This document shows, in pieces, positions 23,294 to 35,590 of a stretch of 64,000 nucleotides of DNA. The DNA is taken from contig NC_063264.1 of the NCBI RefSeq assembly GCF_019578655.1, positions 19,766,429-19,830,428 on the forward strand, in the 5' to 3' direction. The position numbers were made by a program, and so were the translations under genes. The notes under the pieces were generated by a model. The model worked only from the letters and a program-made list of their open reading frames with translations. It did no database searches and was not told the DNA's origin. The first letter of the stretch is position 1. Each line of letters starts with the position of its first letter. This DNA comes from Ricinus communis (taxonomy: Eukaryota; Streptophyta; Magnoliopsida; Malpighiales; Euphorbiaceae).

Positions 23294-24152
23294 ATTAAAT
23301 CCTTCCACTGAATAATATCCTGATCAACTGAGGATCATGGAATAGGCAAATCCACTAACTTGATTCTATAACCAAATCCATGATACATCTTGACTAAATA
23401 TGATTATTGCAAAAACTCTTCTTCTATTAATCATAATTACCTCGGCTAAGGATTTTCTAGTCAAGATGTTGCCAGATTGCATAAGACATTCTCCTTGTTT
23501 ACTCAAGGCAATGGATTCCTTGTTGATGAACACCCGCTTCCATGCATATGCAACTGGAGCCACTATTTGCAAGTAACCATTCTTGTCATGAACAGATACC
23601 TATAGCAGAAGCAAATTCCAATTACATGTTCATGAGATGACTTTGTCATCTCAGGTCTAAGGATTAGTTACACCGTAACAACTTAATAATAATAATAATA
23701 AATCAATGACTTAAGTAAATTATCCATGTGATCTATTATTTCTGCAAGTCATGTTTAGTCCACTTTGTCCCACAAGTGACACATAATGATTAACTTAGTA
23801 CCTCATACTAAATGGCATGAGACTCACCATCCTATATATATTAGTATCTCATACTAATCATAGGGTTAAACACATTATGTTGGTCTTTTGGATTAAAGAT
23901 GTCTAGTATTTTATCCTGCGACCAAGAACTATTATATAATATTTATTCTAAAGACCATTCGTCACTCGTATTCTTAACTCTTAAGAATGGAGTCTTCAAT
24001 AAATATTATTGGACTCATTCAATAATTATATTACTACAAAAATGAATGAAAGACAATTACCATAAATGAAAATATATTCATTACATAATAATATCACAAT
24101 GTATGAACCAAAAGTTAAAAAGTCCAATTGGTTTTAGGACATACATCTAACA

Positions 24153-26067
24153 TTTTCGCACTATAAAAAACTACATGCAACTGAATACTTTAGGCTAATT
24201 AGCATATTATTTCAGTGTTCTACCTTGCGGGATATCAAGTTATGGATTCTTTCAAGAACTTTACAAACTTATCAAAACTCACGCTAGCGAGCACAAACTT
24301 ATCTTGTGTTCTTTTTCTATCCTTGTGTTTAAACCAATTCGATTTGATCCATACACTTAGCATGGAAGAGAATAAAGAACTGACAATTTTCTTTCCTTAT
24401 CGAGTATGAAATCCTACCTATGATCTCATTCCCTCATTTCTTGACCAGTGGTTGGGGCTTAGCTTGATGATCAAGCAAGAGGAGACGTAAATCCGCAGTA
24501 GTAAGGGAGAAATCATATTGTTTTCAATTAATCCAAGCATAATACAAGCAGTAATGCAAGCGTTTTGATGTTTTGCATGCATATAATGAAGTAATTTGGA
24601 TTGGAGTGTTATTAGAGAGGCACACATGAATTTCTCCTTGTTTTCGTTAACTTGGGTCATAAAATTTAGGACTACGAGAGTTGTTCACCAGTCAACTCCT
24701 CTCTCATTCATGATTTCACTTTACTTACTATCGGGAATATTAGCATTTTGATGTCTGGGACACATATGATGAAGTAATTTAGTTCAGAGTGTTATTAGGT
24801 ACGGCCACACGAATTTTCCCTTATTTTTGTTAACCCCTCTCTAGTTCTTAATTTCATTTTAGTTTATTCATCTTTCTTTATTTGTTTATTCATTATTTAG
24901 CTTCTAGTTTCTTCTTCTTATGGAATAAGGGCTTTCGCACTATAAAAACTGCATGCAACCGAACACTTGAGGTTAATAAGCATATTATTTCAGTTTTCTA
25001 CCTTGCAAGAAATCAAGTTATGGGTTCTTTAAAGAACTTTGCGGAGTTATGAACACTCGTGCTAGCCAGCATAGACTTATTGCTGACGTCCTTCTACTTT
25101 GTTGATCGAGTATTGATATCATTCTACGAATGATGACGGATAAATCTTTTGGAGGAAAGAGAGGACGGCGAGAATCGAGCCACGCCCAAATATTCTTTTT
25201 CAAGATTTGGACCAATGGAATCTCCATTATTCCTTATTCCTCAAGGCACGAGGGGGCCTGCTGATACAAGGATTAACGTAAGGAATAATGGAAACGCCAT
25301 TGACAAGCTTGACTGATGGCTTTGGGACTTAACTTGATGATCATGTAGGTCAATACGTAAATACACTCACGTAAGGGAGAAATCATGTTGTTTTTAACTA
25401 ATCCAAGCTAATAAATTGGAATGCTAGTGTTTTAATATTTAGGACGCATATAATGAAGTAATTTGGTTCGGAGTGTTATTAGGTAGGCCCACTCGAATTT
25501 TCCTTTTGATTCATTAAGCTAGTTCTTAAAACTTAGAATTACAAGAGTTGTTGACCAGCCAACTCCTCTTTGGTTCTTGATTTGACTTTTCATCTTTCTT
25601 TATTTATTTATTCATATTTAGCTACTAGTTTCTTCTTCTTATGGGATGAGATCTTTTGCACTATAAAAAATGCATCCAACTGAATACTTGTGGCTAATGA
25701 GCATACTATTTCAGTTTTCTACCTTATGGGAAATCAAGTTATGGGGTCTTTCAAGAACTTTGCGAACTTATCAACACTCGCGCTAGCGAGCACAGACTTA
25801 TTGCTCACATCCTTCCTTTCTTTTGGGCTCTTTGTTTACCATTGCGTTTAAATCAATTTGTTTTGATTCTTATGCTTAGCGGTATGGAAGAGAACAAAAA
25901 ACTTTTAATTTCTTTCCTTATCGAATATGAAATCCTATCTATGTAATCATTTTGTTCGTCTTGATTGTGCCTTTCTTTCTAATCTCTGTATAGTATGATG
26001 GTTTGGTTATTTGGGGAGCATAGACACGAGCGTCGAATAAAAGCGCATGGAAGCGGCAATTATAGCA
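24153..26067 (-). repeat. complex tandem repeat array, block 4
   Basis: Reverse-complement units with anchors (AGTCAACTCCTCTC) near 24692 and 25556. A unit is truncated near 24420, where the order of landmarks jumps. The block ends inside a unit at GCGGCAATTATAGCA, next to unrelated DNA. Confidence 0.82.
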
Positions 26068-27163
26068 ACCAACTCTGATTAATTTCTCAGAATTTTTAAT
26101 TTAATCACAAGCCAACATAGAACGTATCCAACCAACTAATATTTTAAATTACTCGAAATTAAGCCAAAATAAGACTAATAATTAATTTACAAAGTTTACT
26201 GCATTAAAACCATTAATTAATAAAATTGTATAACTGAAGATAAATATTAAATTAAATTAAATTAAGTCCTCAAGTCCAAATTATTTTACCAAGACGAGCT
26301 AACATTCGCGAACTAGCACCCAATAAATCGAGAAGCCAAGATGAATTTTCTGCCTACCAGCATGCCAAATTATAGATCAAAATGTCGGGAGTCAAGATAT
26401 GTAGTTACCTTCACCAAATGATCACCAGAAGGCCACCAAAATCACCAAAAACCAAACAAGTCCGGTGAAACCACACCCACTCTAATCACTAATCCAGTGG
26501 CGTCGTTAGAGGCTGCAACTGTTCGGGTTAGGTTTTAGGGGGTGGAAAAGCTATTTTTGATGTCAAAATTAGCTAAAAAACATTGATAATGAGGTGGTTC
26601 TACGTTGGCAGTGGAGGGTAGCTTTCTTTCCTTCTCCTTCGAAGCTGTCGATGGCTTTAGGCGGAAAGAGGAGGCATCATGGTGCGGGCGATGCTAAGAA
26701 CTTCCCTTGGCCAGAGCTTGACGCCAACGATGGCAGAAAATAGAAATTGGAGGAGGGGAGGTCGATGGCAATGGAAGGGAGAAGGGGGAGGATATACATA
26801 GAGACCTAACTCAAGTTTTTTGAAGAGAAAAGTGCCTTTAAGCCCCCTCAAAATGAAATATTTAGTTATAGCCAATTAAGTTAATATAAATTTTAAGCTT
26901 ATTAAAACGTCTCGATGATAAATAGATAATATTTAACATAGCTTAAATCCTCCCTTTTATTTTTTATTTTATTTTATTTTTATGATAAACACACATTTTA
27001 AAGTTAATTTAAATAGAATTTGACTCATTTATTCAAAATCATAAAACTATACCTTACTTTTATCGAGAATCGATACTATAAAATTATTTGTGAGAATACT
27101 AAATTTAAAATGTTACTTATAGTAATCAATTATTATTATTTTGAAAATATTTTATAAAAGGCT
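26068..27163. other. unclassified non-repeat segment
   Basis: About 1.1 kb that shows none of the tandem-repeat landmarks and no LTR seen elsewhere in the window. The middle (about 26380-26840) is more GC-rich and contains purine-rich runs (GGAGGAGGGGAGG); the outer parts are AT-rich. A 72-residue ORF on the - strand (26657-26875) is Pro-rich and matches no family I know. It may be a diverged LTR or a captured genomic fragment. Confidence 0.4.
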
Positions 27164-29380
27164 CAATTCCCATGATTCCTTACTCCAATCCTTGTGTCAT
27201 TAAGAATCCTTATGATTAAAGGAAAAAGGAATTATGGAGACCCCAATAGTGCAATCGAAATATTTGGTCATGACTCGATTCTCATTGTTCCCTCTTTCCT
27301 CCAAAAGATTTGTTTGCGATCATTCTGAGAATGATACTAATACTTGATCCACTAATTTTCTTTCTTTGCCTTCTCTAAGCATTGGATCGGTGCCTATAAT
27401 TGTCGCTTCCACACTCTTTCACTCAACACTCGTGTTTATGCTCCCCAAAGAAAATCAAATCATCACACTAGACAAAGAGGCATAAAAGAAACGAATAAAA
27501 TGAGAACATAGGTAGGATCATATATGATAAGCAAAGAAATCACAAATTCTTTGTTCTCTTCCATATGACTAAGCATAAGGATCAAATCAAGAATAGACAA
27601 AAAACACAAAAATGAGGAAAGACGTGAATGATAAGTCTATGTTCCCGAGCGCGAGTGTTGATAAGTGCCCAAGATTCTTCAACGAGCCCATAGCTTGGTT
27701 TCCCGCGAGGTAGAAGACTAGAATAATATGCTCATTAGCCTCAAATATTCAGTTGCATGCGATTTTCATAATGCGAAAGCCCTTCTTCCATAAGAAGAAG
27801 AAACTAGAGGCTAAAATTGAATATACAAATTAAAAAAGATAAATAAACTAAAGTCAAATCAAGAATTGAAAAGGAATTAACTGGTCAACAACTCTCATGG
27901 TCTCAAATTTTAAGAGCCAGCTTAAAAAAAATAGGAGGAAATTTATGTGGGCCTGCATAACAACACTTTGATCGAAATTACTTCATTATATGCATCCCAA
28001 ACTTCAAAATGCTCGCACTCCCATTTGTATTATGCTTGAATTTATCAAAAACAACCTGATTTCTCCCTTACGTGTGTGGATTTACATCTCGTCCTGCTTC
28101 ACCATCAAGCTAAGCCCCAATGCCATTGGTCAAGCTTGTCAATTGCATTCGCATGATTCCTTAGATATATCCTTATCATCAGAAGTCCTGATGCCTAAAG
28201 GAATAAGGAAAGATTTAGATCACAATGGAGCAAATCTTAATTCAGAATATTTAGGCGTGCCTCGATTCTTGTCATTCTTTCTTTCCTCTAAAAGATTCAT
28301 TTGTGATCATAAATTGAATCATATCAATACTTTATTAACTAATTTTATTTCTTTGCATTTGTCCAAGCATTGAATCGGTGCCTATGATTGTCGTTTCTAT
28401 ACACTTTCACTTAACACTTGTGTTTATACTTCCCGAATAAAACCAAACCATCATACTAAACAAGAGGCACAAAAGAAACAAATAAAATGATTTAAACACA
28501 AGGGTAGACAATAAACACTAAAGAAAGGAAGGACGTGAGTGATAAGTCTATGTTTGGTAAGTGCCCAAAGTTCTTTAATGAACCCATATCTTGATATTCC
28601 GCAAGGTAGAAGACTAGAATAATATGCTCACTCGCCTTAAATATTTGGTTGCATGCGGTTTTCATAGTGTAAAAGCCTTCATTCCATAAGAAGAAGAAAC
28701 CGAAAGCAAAATATGAATAAATAAATAAAGAAAGATGTATAAACTAAAGTTAAATCAAGAACTAGAGATCCCTTGTAGTCCCAAATTTTATAAGGTAGCT
28801 TAACAAAATAAGGAAAATCCGCATAGGCCTACCTAATAATACTTGGTCAAAATATTTCATTATATGCATCCCAAACATCAAAACTCATGCATTCTTGCTT
28901 GGATTAATCGAAAGCAACATGATTTCTCCTTATGCACAAATCTGCGTCTCATCTTGCTTGATCATCAAGTCACGCTCTAGTGCCGCAGATCAAGCTTGTC
29001 AATTGCATTCCATGATTCCTTATGCCAATCTTTGTGTCATCAGGAGTACTCATGCCTAGAGGAATAAAGAATAATGGATATCCCAATGGCGCAAATCCTA
29101 AATCGAAATATTGGGCAATGCCCCCATTCATGTCGTTCCCGCTTTCATCCAAAAGATTCGTCTGCTTTCATTTGGACAATGACATCAATACTCTATCAAC
29201 TAATTTTCTTTCTGTGCATTTGTCTAGGCATTGGATCGGTGTCTATGATTGTAGGTTCCATGCACTTTCACTCAATACTCATGTTTATGCTCGCCAAATA
29301 AAATAAAATTATCATACTAGATAGAGATTAGAAAGAGATGCACAAGAAAATGAACAAAATGAGAATATAGGTAGGATTAC
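27164..29380 (+). repeat. complex tandem repeat array, block 5
   Basis: It resumes at CATGATTCCTTACTCC and covers about two diverged units. The anchor region is decayed near 27868 (AAAAGGAATTAACTGG) and mostly deleted near 28766. It ends mid-unit at ATAGGTAGGATTAC, where an LTR begins. Confidence 0.8.
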
Positions 29381-30598
29381 TGATAAGTGTTATAAGCACT
29401 TACTTGTGAGTCTTATTTTATCTTGATTTCATCCTAAATTCAGTTTAATTTGTTTGGTAGAGTTTATTTTCAGTCCTTTTTAGGTACTTGGCAAAGCTTA
29501 TATGACTAGAACAAGTTTTGGCATCAAAATACATGGAAATCAACCTAAGAAACACTTGTTTATTAGGAGATGGGAACCATACAGGCACAATACGAGAAGA
29601 ACTTGCTCGTGTGGCCTTCTCGTGTGAAGTTCAGAAAGTGGCAGATTGAAGGAATTTGTCACACAAGAAGCACACGCCCGTGTGGGCTTTCCATGTGAGT
29701 TGTAAAAAATGGCAGTTTGTTCAAGGCACAACATGAGAGGAGGACATGCCCATATGATCTACCTAAGTGACCTAGAGGATTGTTTCAAGAGCGATTATAA
29801 GCTAAGGATGTCACACGGCCATGTGGTGCCCATGTAGCCCCCGTGTGGCAAATAGAAAGATACTATTTAAGGGGACTTGTGGGTTCTTTTGAAGGGGGTT
29901 CCATCACATTTTCATTTCTAAAGCAAGAAACACTTAAAAAATTCCTTTTCCTTTCATATTTAGGGTTTTGATTAGTTATTTCTCAAGGAAGAACATCATT
30001 TCCTTCATTACTTTCCACGATTAGAGATTCAAGATCGAAGGCTTTCATCTCTACTCTTTCATGAATAGTTTGAGATTTTCTTTCCCTAATCTTTATTTCT
30101 TTATTGTAATGTTTAGGAACTAATTTTCTTACTATTTGAATTTTGATGAACCCTAATTTGTTTTATATGGATTGATTCAAAGTTAATGCAATTAAATATT
30201 TTATATGAGTTGTTTTGTTCCTTTGATTGCTTAATTTATCTATTTCATTTGATAAGTAGACGTATTAATTGGGATTTATTTTCATAAACTGATTAAAGAT
30301 AACTTTTTATGAATTGATCACATCTTAGGGATTGAAGATTGATTGGGATACTAGAGATGGATCTACAAGATCCTTTGGTTCAATGGTTCCTTAATCTTAA
30401 TGCATGACCTAAGTGAATGTGTTTGAGAAGAGATTCCTCTACCTCCTCTTAGGAATTAGGGGTTTAATCACTTGAGACAGGTTTAAACCTAATTTTGTGT
30501 AATGCCAACTCAATTCATTAATTGAATTAATTATTATTTATTTCATGAAATACTTAACTTCTTAGAGGGATTCAATACCTAAATAGGCTTTTATCCTT
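29381..30598 (+). mobile_element. LTR fragment, TGATAAGTG type
   Basis: It begins TGATAAGTGTTATAAGC, a typical LTR start. It contains CACACGCCCGTGTGGG and other CGTGTGG half-sites (29590-29845), and a later AT-rich part. There is no matching 3' end; the tandem repeat resumes near 30599 at a different unit position. The copy is therefore truncated or was joined by recombination. No coding region was seen. Confidence 0.55.
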
Positions 30599-30740
30599 GA
30601 CAACTCTCATATTTCTAAATTTTAAGAGCTAACGTAACAAAAAGAAGGGAAAATTCGTGTGGCCCTACCTAATAACACTTTGAACCAAATTACTTATTAT
30701 ATGCATACCAAACATCAAAATGCTCGTATTCCCAAACATC
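30599..30740 (+). repeat. short remnant of the complex repeat
   Basis: CAACTCTCAT, CCTACCTAATAACACTTTG and ACTTATTATATGCA are recognisable unit phrases in correct order. The remnant joins the pol fragment of the next element at about 30740. Confidence 0.7.
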
Positions 30741-31200
30741 TAAATCATCAACATACAATTCTTTTATATATTAAAATCCTATAAACTTAGAATCAACAGT
30801 TTTAAGAAGTGCATACCTTCAAGATAAAGCATCAGCAACCACATATTTCTTACCTTTCTTGTACTGGATCACGTATGGAAAGGTCTCAATGAATTCCACA
30901 CCTTCGAGATTCAGCTTGTCTTGCCTTTTGAGATGCTTCAAAGATCCATGATTTGTGTGTATTACAAACTATTTGGGCCACAAATAATGTTGCCAAGTTG
31001 ATAATGCACGAACCAATGCATATAGTTCCTTATTATATGTTGGGTACCTCAATGCTGACCCATTCAATTTTTCATTAAAGTAACATATGGGTCTTCCCTC
31101 TTGCATCAAAATAGCCCCAACTCCAATGCCACTAGCATCACACTCAATCTCAAAGGTCTTATCAGAGTTAGGTAAAATCAACAAAGGTGCATTACACAAT
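30740..31200 (-). pseudogene. pol: RNase H domain and connection, truncated
   Basis: The 76-residue ORF at 30969-31199 contains [17 protein letters not shown], with the catalytic Asp of the RNase H fold, and [15 protein letters not shown] with a conserved Glu. Downstream, in another frame, [14 protein letters not shown] marks the end of RNase H. After that the sequence passes into the tandem repeat near 30740. Integrase is absent. A stop directly follows VADALS. Confidence 0.8.
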
Positions 31201-31399
31201 TTATCTTTAAGTAAATTAAGTGTATGTTCTTGTGCATCACCCTAATGAAACCCAACATTCTTTTTCACTATCTTACTGAATGGTGCGGATAGCTACTAAA
31301 GTCTCTAATGAACTGCAAATAAAAGCTAGTCAAACCATGGAAAATTTTAACTTGGCTAATATTTTGAGGTGTCGGCTATTCTTTGATAGCTTTAATCTT

Positions 31400-31960
31400 T
31401 TCTTCATCAACCTCTAAACCATTAGAACTAACTACAGAGCCAAAAGCATGACTCGATCTAAACAAAAGATGCACTTTTTAAGATTAGCAAATAGTCTATC
31501 CTTCTGTAAGAACTTCTAAGACACATCTAACGTGAAAACATGATCATCAAGATTCCTAGAATAAATCAAGATGTCATCAAAATATACAACTATAAAGTTA
31601 TTAAAAGATTCATGCAACACATGGTTCATTAATGTCATAAATGTACTTGGTGCATTTGTTAACCCAAATGACACTCATATAGCCATATTTGGTCTTGAAA
31701 GCCGTTCTCCATTCATCCCCAATTTTCATGCGAATTTGATAATACCCACTTTGCAAATGTATCTTAGTTAAAAGAGATGCACCATGCAGCTCATCAAGCA
31801 TATAATCTAACCTACGGAGAGGGCGATGATACTTTACCATTATTTTGTTAATTGCACAGCAGTCTACACACATTCTCCACGTGCCATCCTTCTTTGGAAC
31901 CAAAATTACTAGAAGTGCACAAAGACTCGAGCTCTCACGCATAATACCCTTTTTTCATTC
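31400..31960 (-). pseudogene. pol: Ty3/gypsy reverse transcriptase, inactive
   Basis: The frame at 31610-31942 contains [14 protein letters not shown] and CCAINKIMVKY, typical finger motifs, then KIHLQSGYYQ. In active enzymes the last is KIDLRSGYHQ; the catalytic Asp of motif A is His here. A frameshift near 31680 moves the reading to [11 protein letters not shown], followed by [12 protein letters not shown] (about 31560-31595) with the YxDD-type box intact. Loss of the motif A Asp and the frameshift mean no activity. Confidence 0.85.
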
Positions 31961-32014
31961 GCTCATCTACTTGCGATTGAAGCTTCTTTCTTTCCTCGGA
32001 ATTGTTTCAATAGG

Positions 32015-32500
32015 CTATTTTTTTGGTATGGCAGCCCTTGGCATGAAGTTGATTTGATGTTCTATACCCCTTTCTGGTGGTAAAACAATTGGCATATCTT
32101 TAGGGAAAACATCATCAGACTCTTGTAAAAGGTTAGCAAACATACTCAGCAAGGAAAGATCAAGATCAGCAGTGTTCAAATATACATCCTTGTAAGTAAC
32201 CAAAAACACTACCTTGTCAGTATGCAATGCATGCCTAATCTTACCTTCCCTAGCCAATAAACTTCCACTTTTCAGTTTTAGGTTTCTCACTTGCTTGATT
32301 ACCACTATCTTTACCATTCTTTTGTGGTTCAATAACACGCTTGGCATTTTTTAGTGTAAACCCTTTCTTTCTCTAATTTACTTTGGTCATCATACACTTC
32401 CTTGGGAGAAAGAACTGTCAATGTAACTTTCCTCCCTTCCTTCACAAGATTATACCTATTAAAAAAGCCATCATGATGAGCTTTGCTATCAAATTAACAC
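32015..32500 (-). pseudogene. pol: protease-RT linker of Ty3/gypsy pol
   Basis: The right end reads HDGFFNRYNL (end of the protease region), followed by GRKVTLTVLSPKEVYDDQ. A 110-residue ORF (32015-32347) follows, with LLQESDDVFPKDMP and GIEHQINFMP, which match the family phrase before RT. A frame change separates it from RT. Confidence 0.75.
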
Positions 32501-33939
32501 TGATGATTGCTATCTATGCAGCTACAATCTAAGGCAGTGTACCTATCGATGCAGTCTAGCACTAATGGCGAGTATCAAGGTCGTATTCCTCGGGAAAGTG
32601 AAAGCCCAGAGTTACTCCTTTGTTCTTTGTTATATTAACCTAAAATGAATGATGAATAATTTCTAAACTAACTAATGGCTACAAGCTAAGTTCTAAGGGA
32701 GATGCAAGAGTAAATGGATAAATGAAACAACTAAGACAAGAAAGCAAACCCAAAGGGAACCTAAACTAGTTGGCAATCAAACAAAAGATAAAGGATTGAT
32801 GACTCCAATTATGCTACCCATGGATGAATACTTAACTGAATTCGGTTTGTCTCTCTCGATAACCTAATTCCTAAACTTAATAACCTAAAGTAGGAATCTC
32901 TTCCTAATGATTGATTCTTAAATTAGCATTAAGCTTTAATCCGCCTCTATTAAGCTTTATTAATTCTTAATCCGACTAGTTAATTATCCTTATCTCTAAG
33001 TGATTATTAACTAGTTCTTACTATTCAAAATTCCAATTGCCAAATGGACTTCTCAATCACATAAAGCAATCTAAACACCATAATTCACAACGTCTCATAA
33101 ATAATGCATTATCTTATTAATACTGAAAGCAAGAAGAATACAAAACTAACTCAAATAATCCAATAATATAACATTAAGCCAACATAGTAAAGAAATCCCA
33201 ATGGATTAAATCAATCTAGCTAAACATGTTCATTATCAAAACCCATAAGAATTCAATTACAACAATGAGTAAAGGTAGAGAAACCCGATTACACCCTTGG
33301 ATGAGAGTAAACAGCCCCAATTCCCCTTACTCGAATTGAATCGATTATTGTTCCTCTTGCTCAGATTGAAACTAATCAATGAACCTCACCCAATCTTCAA
33401 TCTTTTAAAGGAATCTAATTGAAACCTTGGTCCAACTCTCCTTTTTCCTTGGTTTCAGCTCAGAAAACCCTTAGAGAGAGAAAAATTACGGTTTGGGATG
33501 TTCTCCCCCGCTTTTTTTTCCTCTTGCTCTTTCTTTTAATTAATTTGTCCTGTCGCTGTGAACATGGTCGTGTTGATGCCCTTGTTGGGAACACGGGCTG
33601 GTGTTGATGGGCGTGTTTGGAACACGGCCCCATGCTAATGCCCGTGTTTCTCTCTGTGGCCATGCTCCTTAACGTTTCTTTTTCTTTAATGTGAATGCAC
33701 CCAACATGGCCCGTTTTGGTGCCCGTGTTGCGAACACGGCTAGTGTTAAAACCAACACGGCCATGTTCAGATTAGGGATGCGCAAACTCGACTAGTCTCG
33801 ACAACTTTGACGTCCAATTCTGCTCCAAATCTTCCCTTTTTCACTCTTTGACTTCTTTTACTAAAGCACACAAATAAACGCATAAAGTGAGTGTTGGGAC
33901 CAATTCATATCCAAATGTATATAAATTCTACGCACATCA
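32501..33939 (-). repeat. 3' LTR of copy B
   Basis: 1439 bp, read on the - strand from TGATGTGCG (33939) to a TGATG-complement end (32501). The palindromes lie at about 33555-33775 and are more decayed than in copy A. It is followed on its inner side by the TTGCTTGAGGACAAGCAA phrase (about 33961-33978). Confidence 0.85.
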
Positions 33940-35590
33940 AATAACCTCACACTCAGCTCATTGCTTGTCCTCAAGCAATCAAAAGTAAAATAAGGAAAAT
34001 AAACCACTAAGGAACAACACTTAAACTGACGGACAAACTAGAGAGCTCCTACACATATCCTTAATAAGCATAAGTCAAGCAAAAAGAAATGAAGCAATCA
34101 ATTTAATCATCACGACCAAGATGCTATTGATTCACAAAATACTATCTCAACAAAATTATTCAGAACCAACTCCTTACAAGATTCACTCTAAGTCATTCAA
34201 AGTGTTGAAAGGATAGTGTTAAATCGCTCAATGCATCAAATACTGCCTTACTTACTATATGCTTGCTCTTAAATCCTACTCCTACCACTTATGGAGAGTC
34301 AACAACCATGTCAAGAGGTCTTTATAAGGGTTGTAATGGGGATTAGGTAAGGGTAAGTAAATTTGGTAAGAGTTGAACCTATTGTGTTCTACAATGAGAT
34401 AAATGACCTGCACACAAGCCACAATAATCACAAGGGGTAAACAATGGACAGTAGTCCAAGGTGGGAAATAGGAATCAAGTCAAAATGTAAACTCCGAAAA
34501 GCAATTAAATAATTAGCTTACTTACTTTCTTTCTTTTCATCACCCTTCCCTCTTATTCTTCTTACTATTTTTTCTTTTTCTTTTTCTTTTTTTTAATTTT
34601 TTTAATTTTTTTTTTATTATTATTATTATTTTGAATAAGGGAATAACATTCACATAATAGAGTGAATTTCTTTTAGATTGAAGGAAGCTGCTACAAGATT
34701 CTAATGCTATTCCCAAGAAAAAAAACTCCCAATAAAAACAACTCATATGCAAAATCATAACCCAAAGCAGAATAAAACTAAGTGGTAATGAAATATGATA
34801 AAAAATTTGGCGAAAGAGGGGGTTATCTGCAAAATCAATAAACGAATGAAGGCTATTTGGCTAGAATGAAAAAACTAAGTGCCTCTATCATACCAAAGTG
34901 TTAAACTCTCCTTGTGGCCCTCATAAGCATTATCGAGCAAGTTCTAAAAGTAAAGACAGTAATTGGCACTCTCAACAAGAAATAAATACAAGCATATAAA
35001 GTGTATGCTTACAATTTAGGCTCAATTTCTCACAAGTGTGCTTTTGAGTAGGTTCCAAACAAAAATCATCAAAACAGAATTAAATAAACCAAAGCAACTG
35101 AGTGCAAAACTCAAACTAATTATCTTACATTCTTTCGCAAGACTCAACACTATCAGTTTTACCCGATCAGATGGACATAAACAGGATTTCAAAAGCAAGT
35201 CAACAGTAAGAGCATCGAAACAAAGTGAAAAATTTTCAAAATATTAAAAAAATTGCACAAAGAATAAACAAATAACTGAGATGGGATAAATATCACCCAC
35301 CCTACACTTGAAGGACACACTGTCCCCAGTGCAAAATAAAAAAAAATAATATAAGAAATGAAAAAGGAAAAAGAACTAATACTGCCCTGAGTATGGCTCC
35401 AGAGTGAAAAGAGGTGCATCATCAAGGATATTAGGGTGCTGGCTATTCTGTGGTAAAGGAGTGGCTGCAAATAATAAAATAAAGAATTAAAATCGAAACT
35501 GAAACAAAAATTAAATAAAATATGAAAACTAAAACTAATAAAATGTTTCAAAACAAAAGGTTAAAATATTAGAAATTAAAGATAGAAATT
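33940..35590 (-). other. 3' non-coding interior of copy B
   Basis: 33960-35090 corresponds to 12040-13105 of copy A. 35110-35590 is specific to this subtype and has no gene; it contains GGGGACAGTGTG on the - strand. Runs of T and TTA occur near 34560-34630. ORFs at 34540-34758 and 35189-35551 are low-complexity frames and are not supported. Confidence 0.6.

Larger units (their letters stand above)
20651..24152 (-). mobile_element. solo-LTR-like insertion, TGTTAGATGT family
   Basis: The right end is the reverse complement of TGTTAGATGTATGTCC, identical in kind to the + strand start at 41059. The flanks are CTTTC (20646-20650) and TTTTC (24153-24157), a 4 of 5 match. The repeat around it would read GGCTTTCGCACTATAAAAAC when joined. 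No primer site or coding region was seen, so this is an LTR without interior. The left end (TAGTATACATT) does not show clean TG/CA termini, so that boundary is approximate. It is split by another LTR at 21418-23293; without that it is about 1.62 kb. It has a single copy of the hairpin unit (about 21072-21110) that is repeated seven times in the 41059 copy. Confidence 0.7.

Noticed and set aside
26657..26875. 72-residue Pro-rich ORF as a gene
   Set aside because: Antisense to a purine-rich stretch, short, and without recognisable homology.
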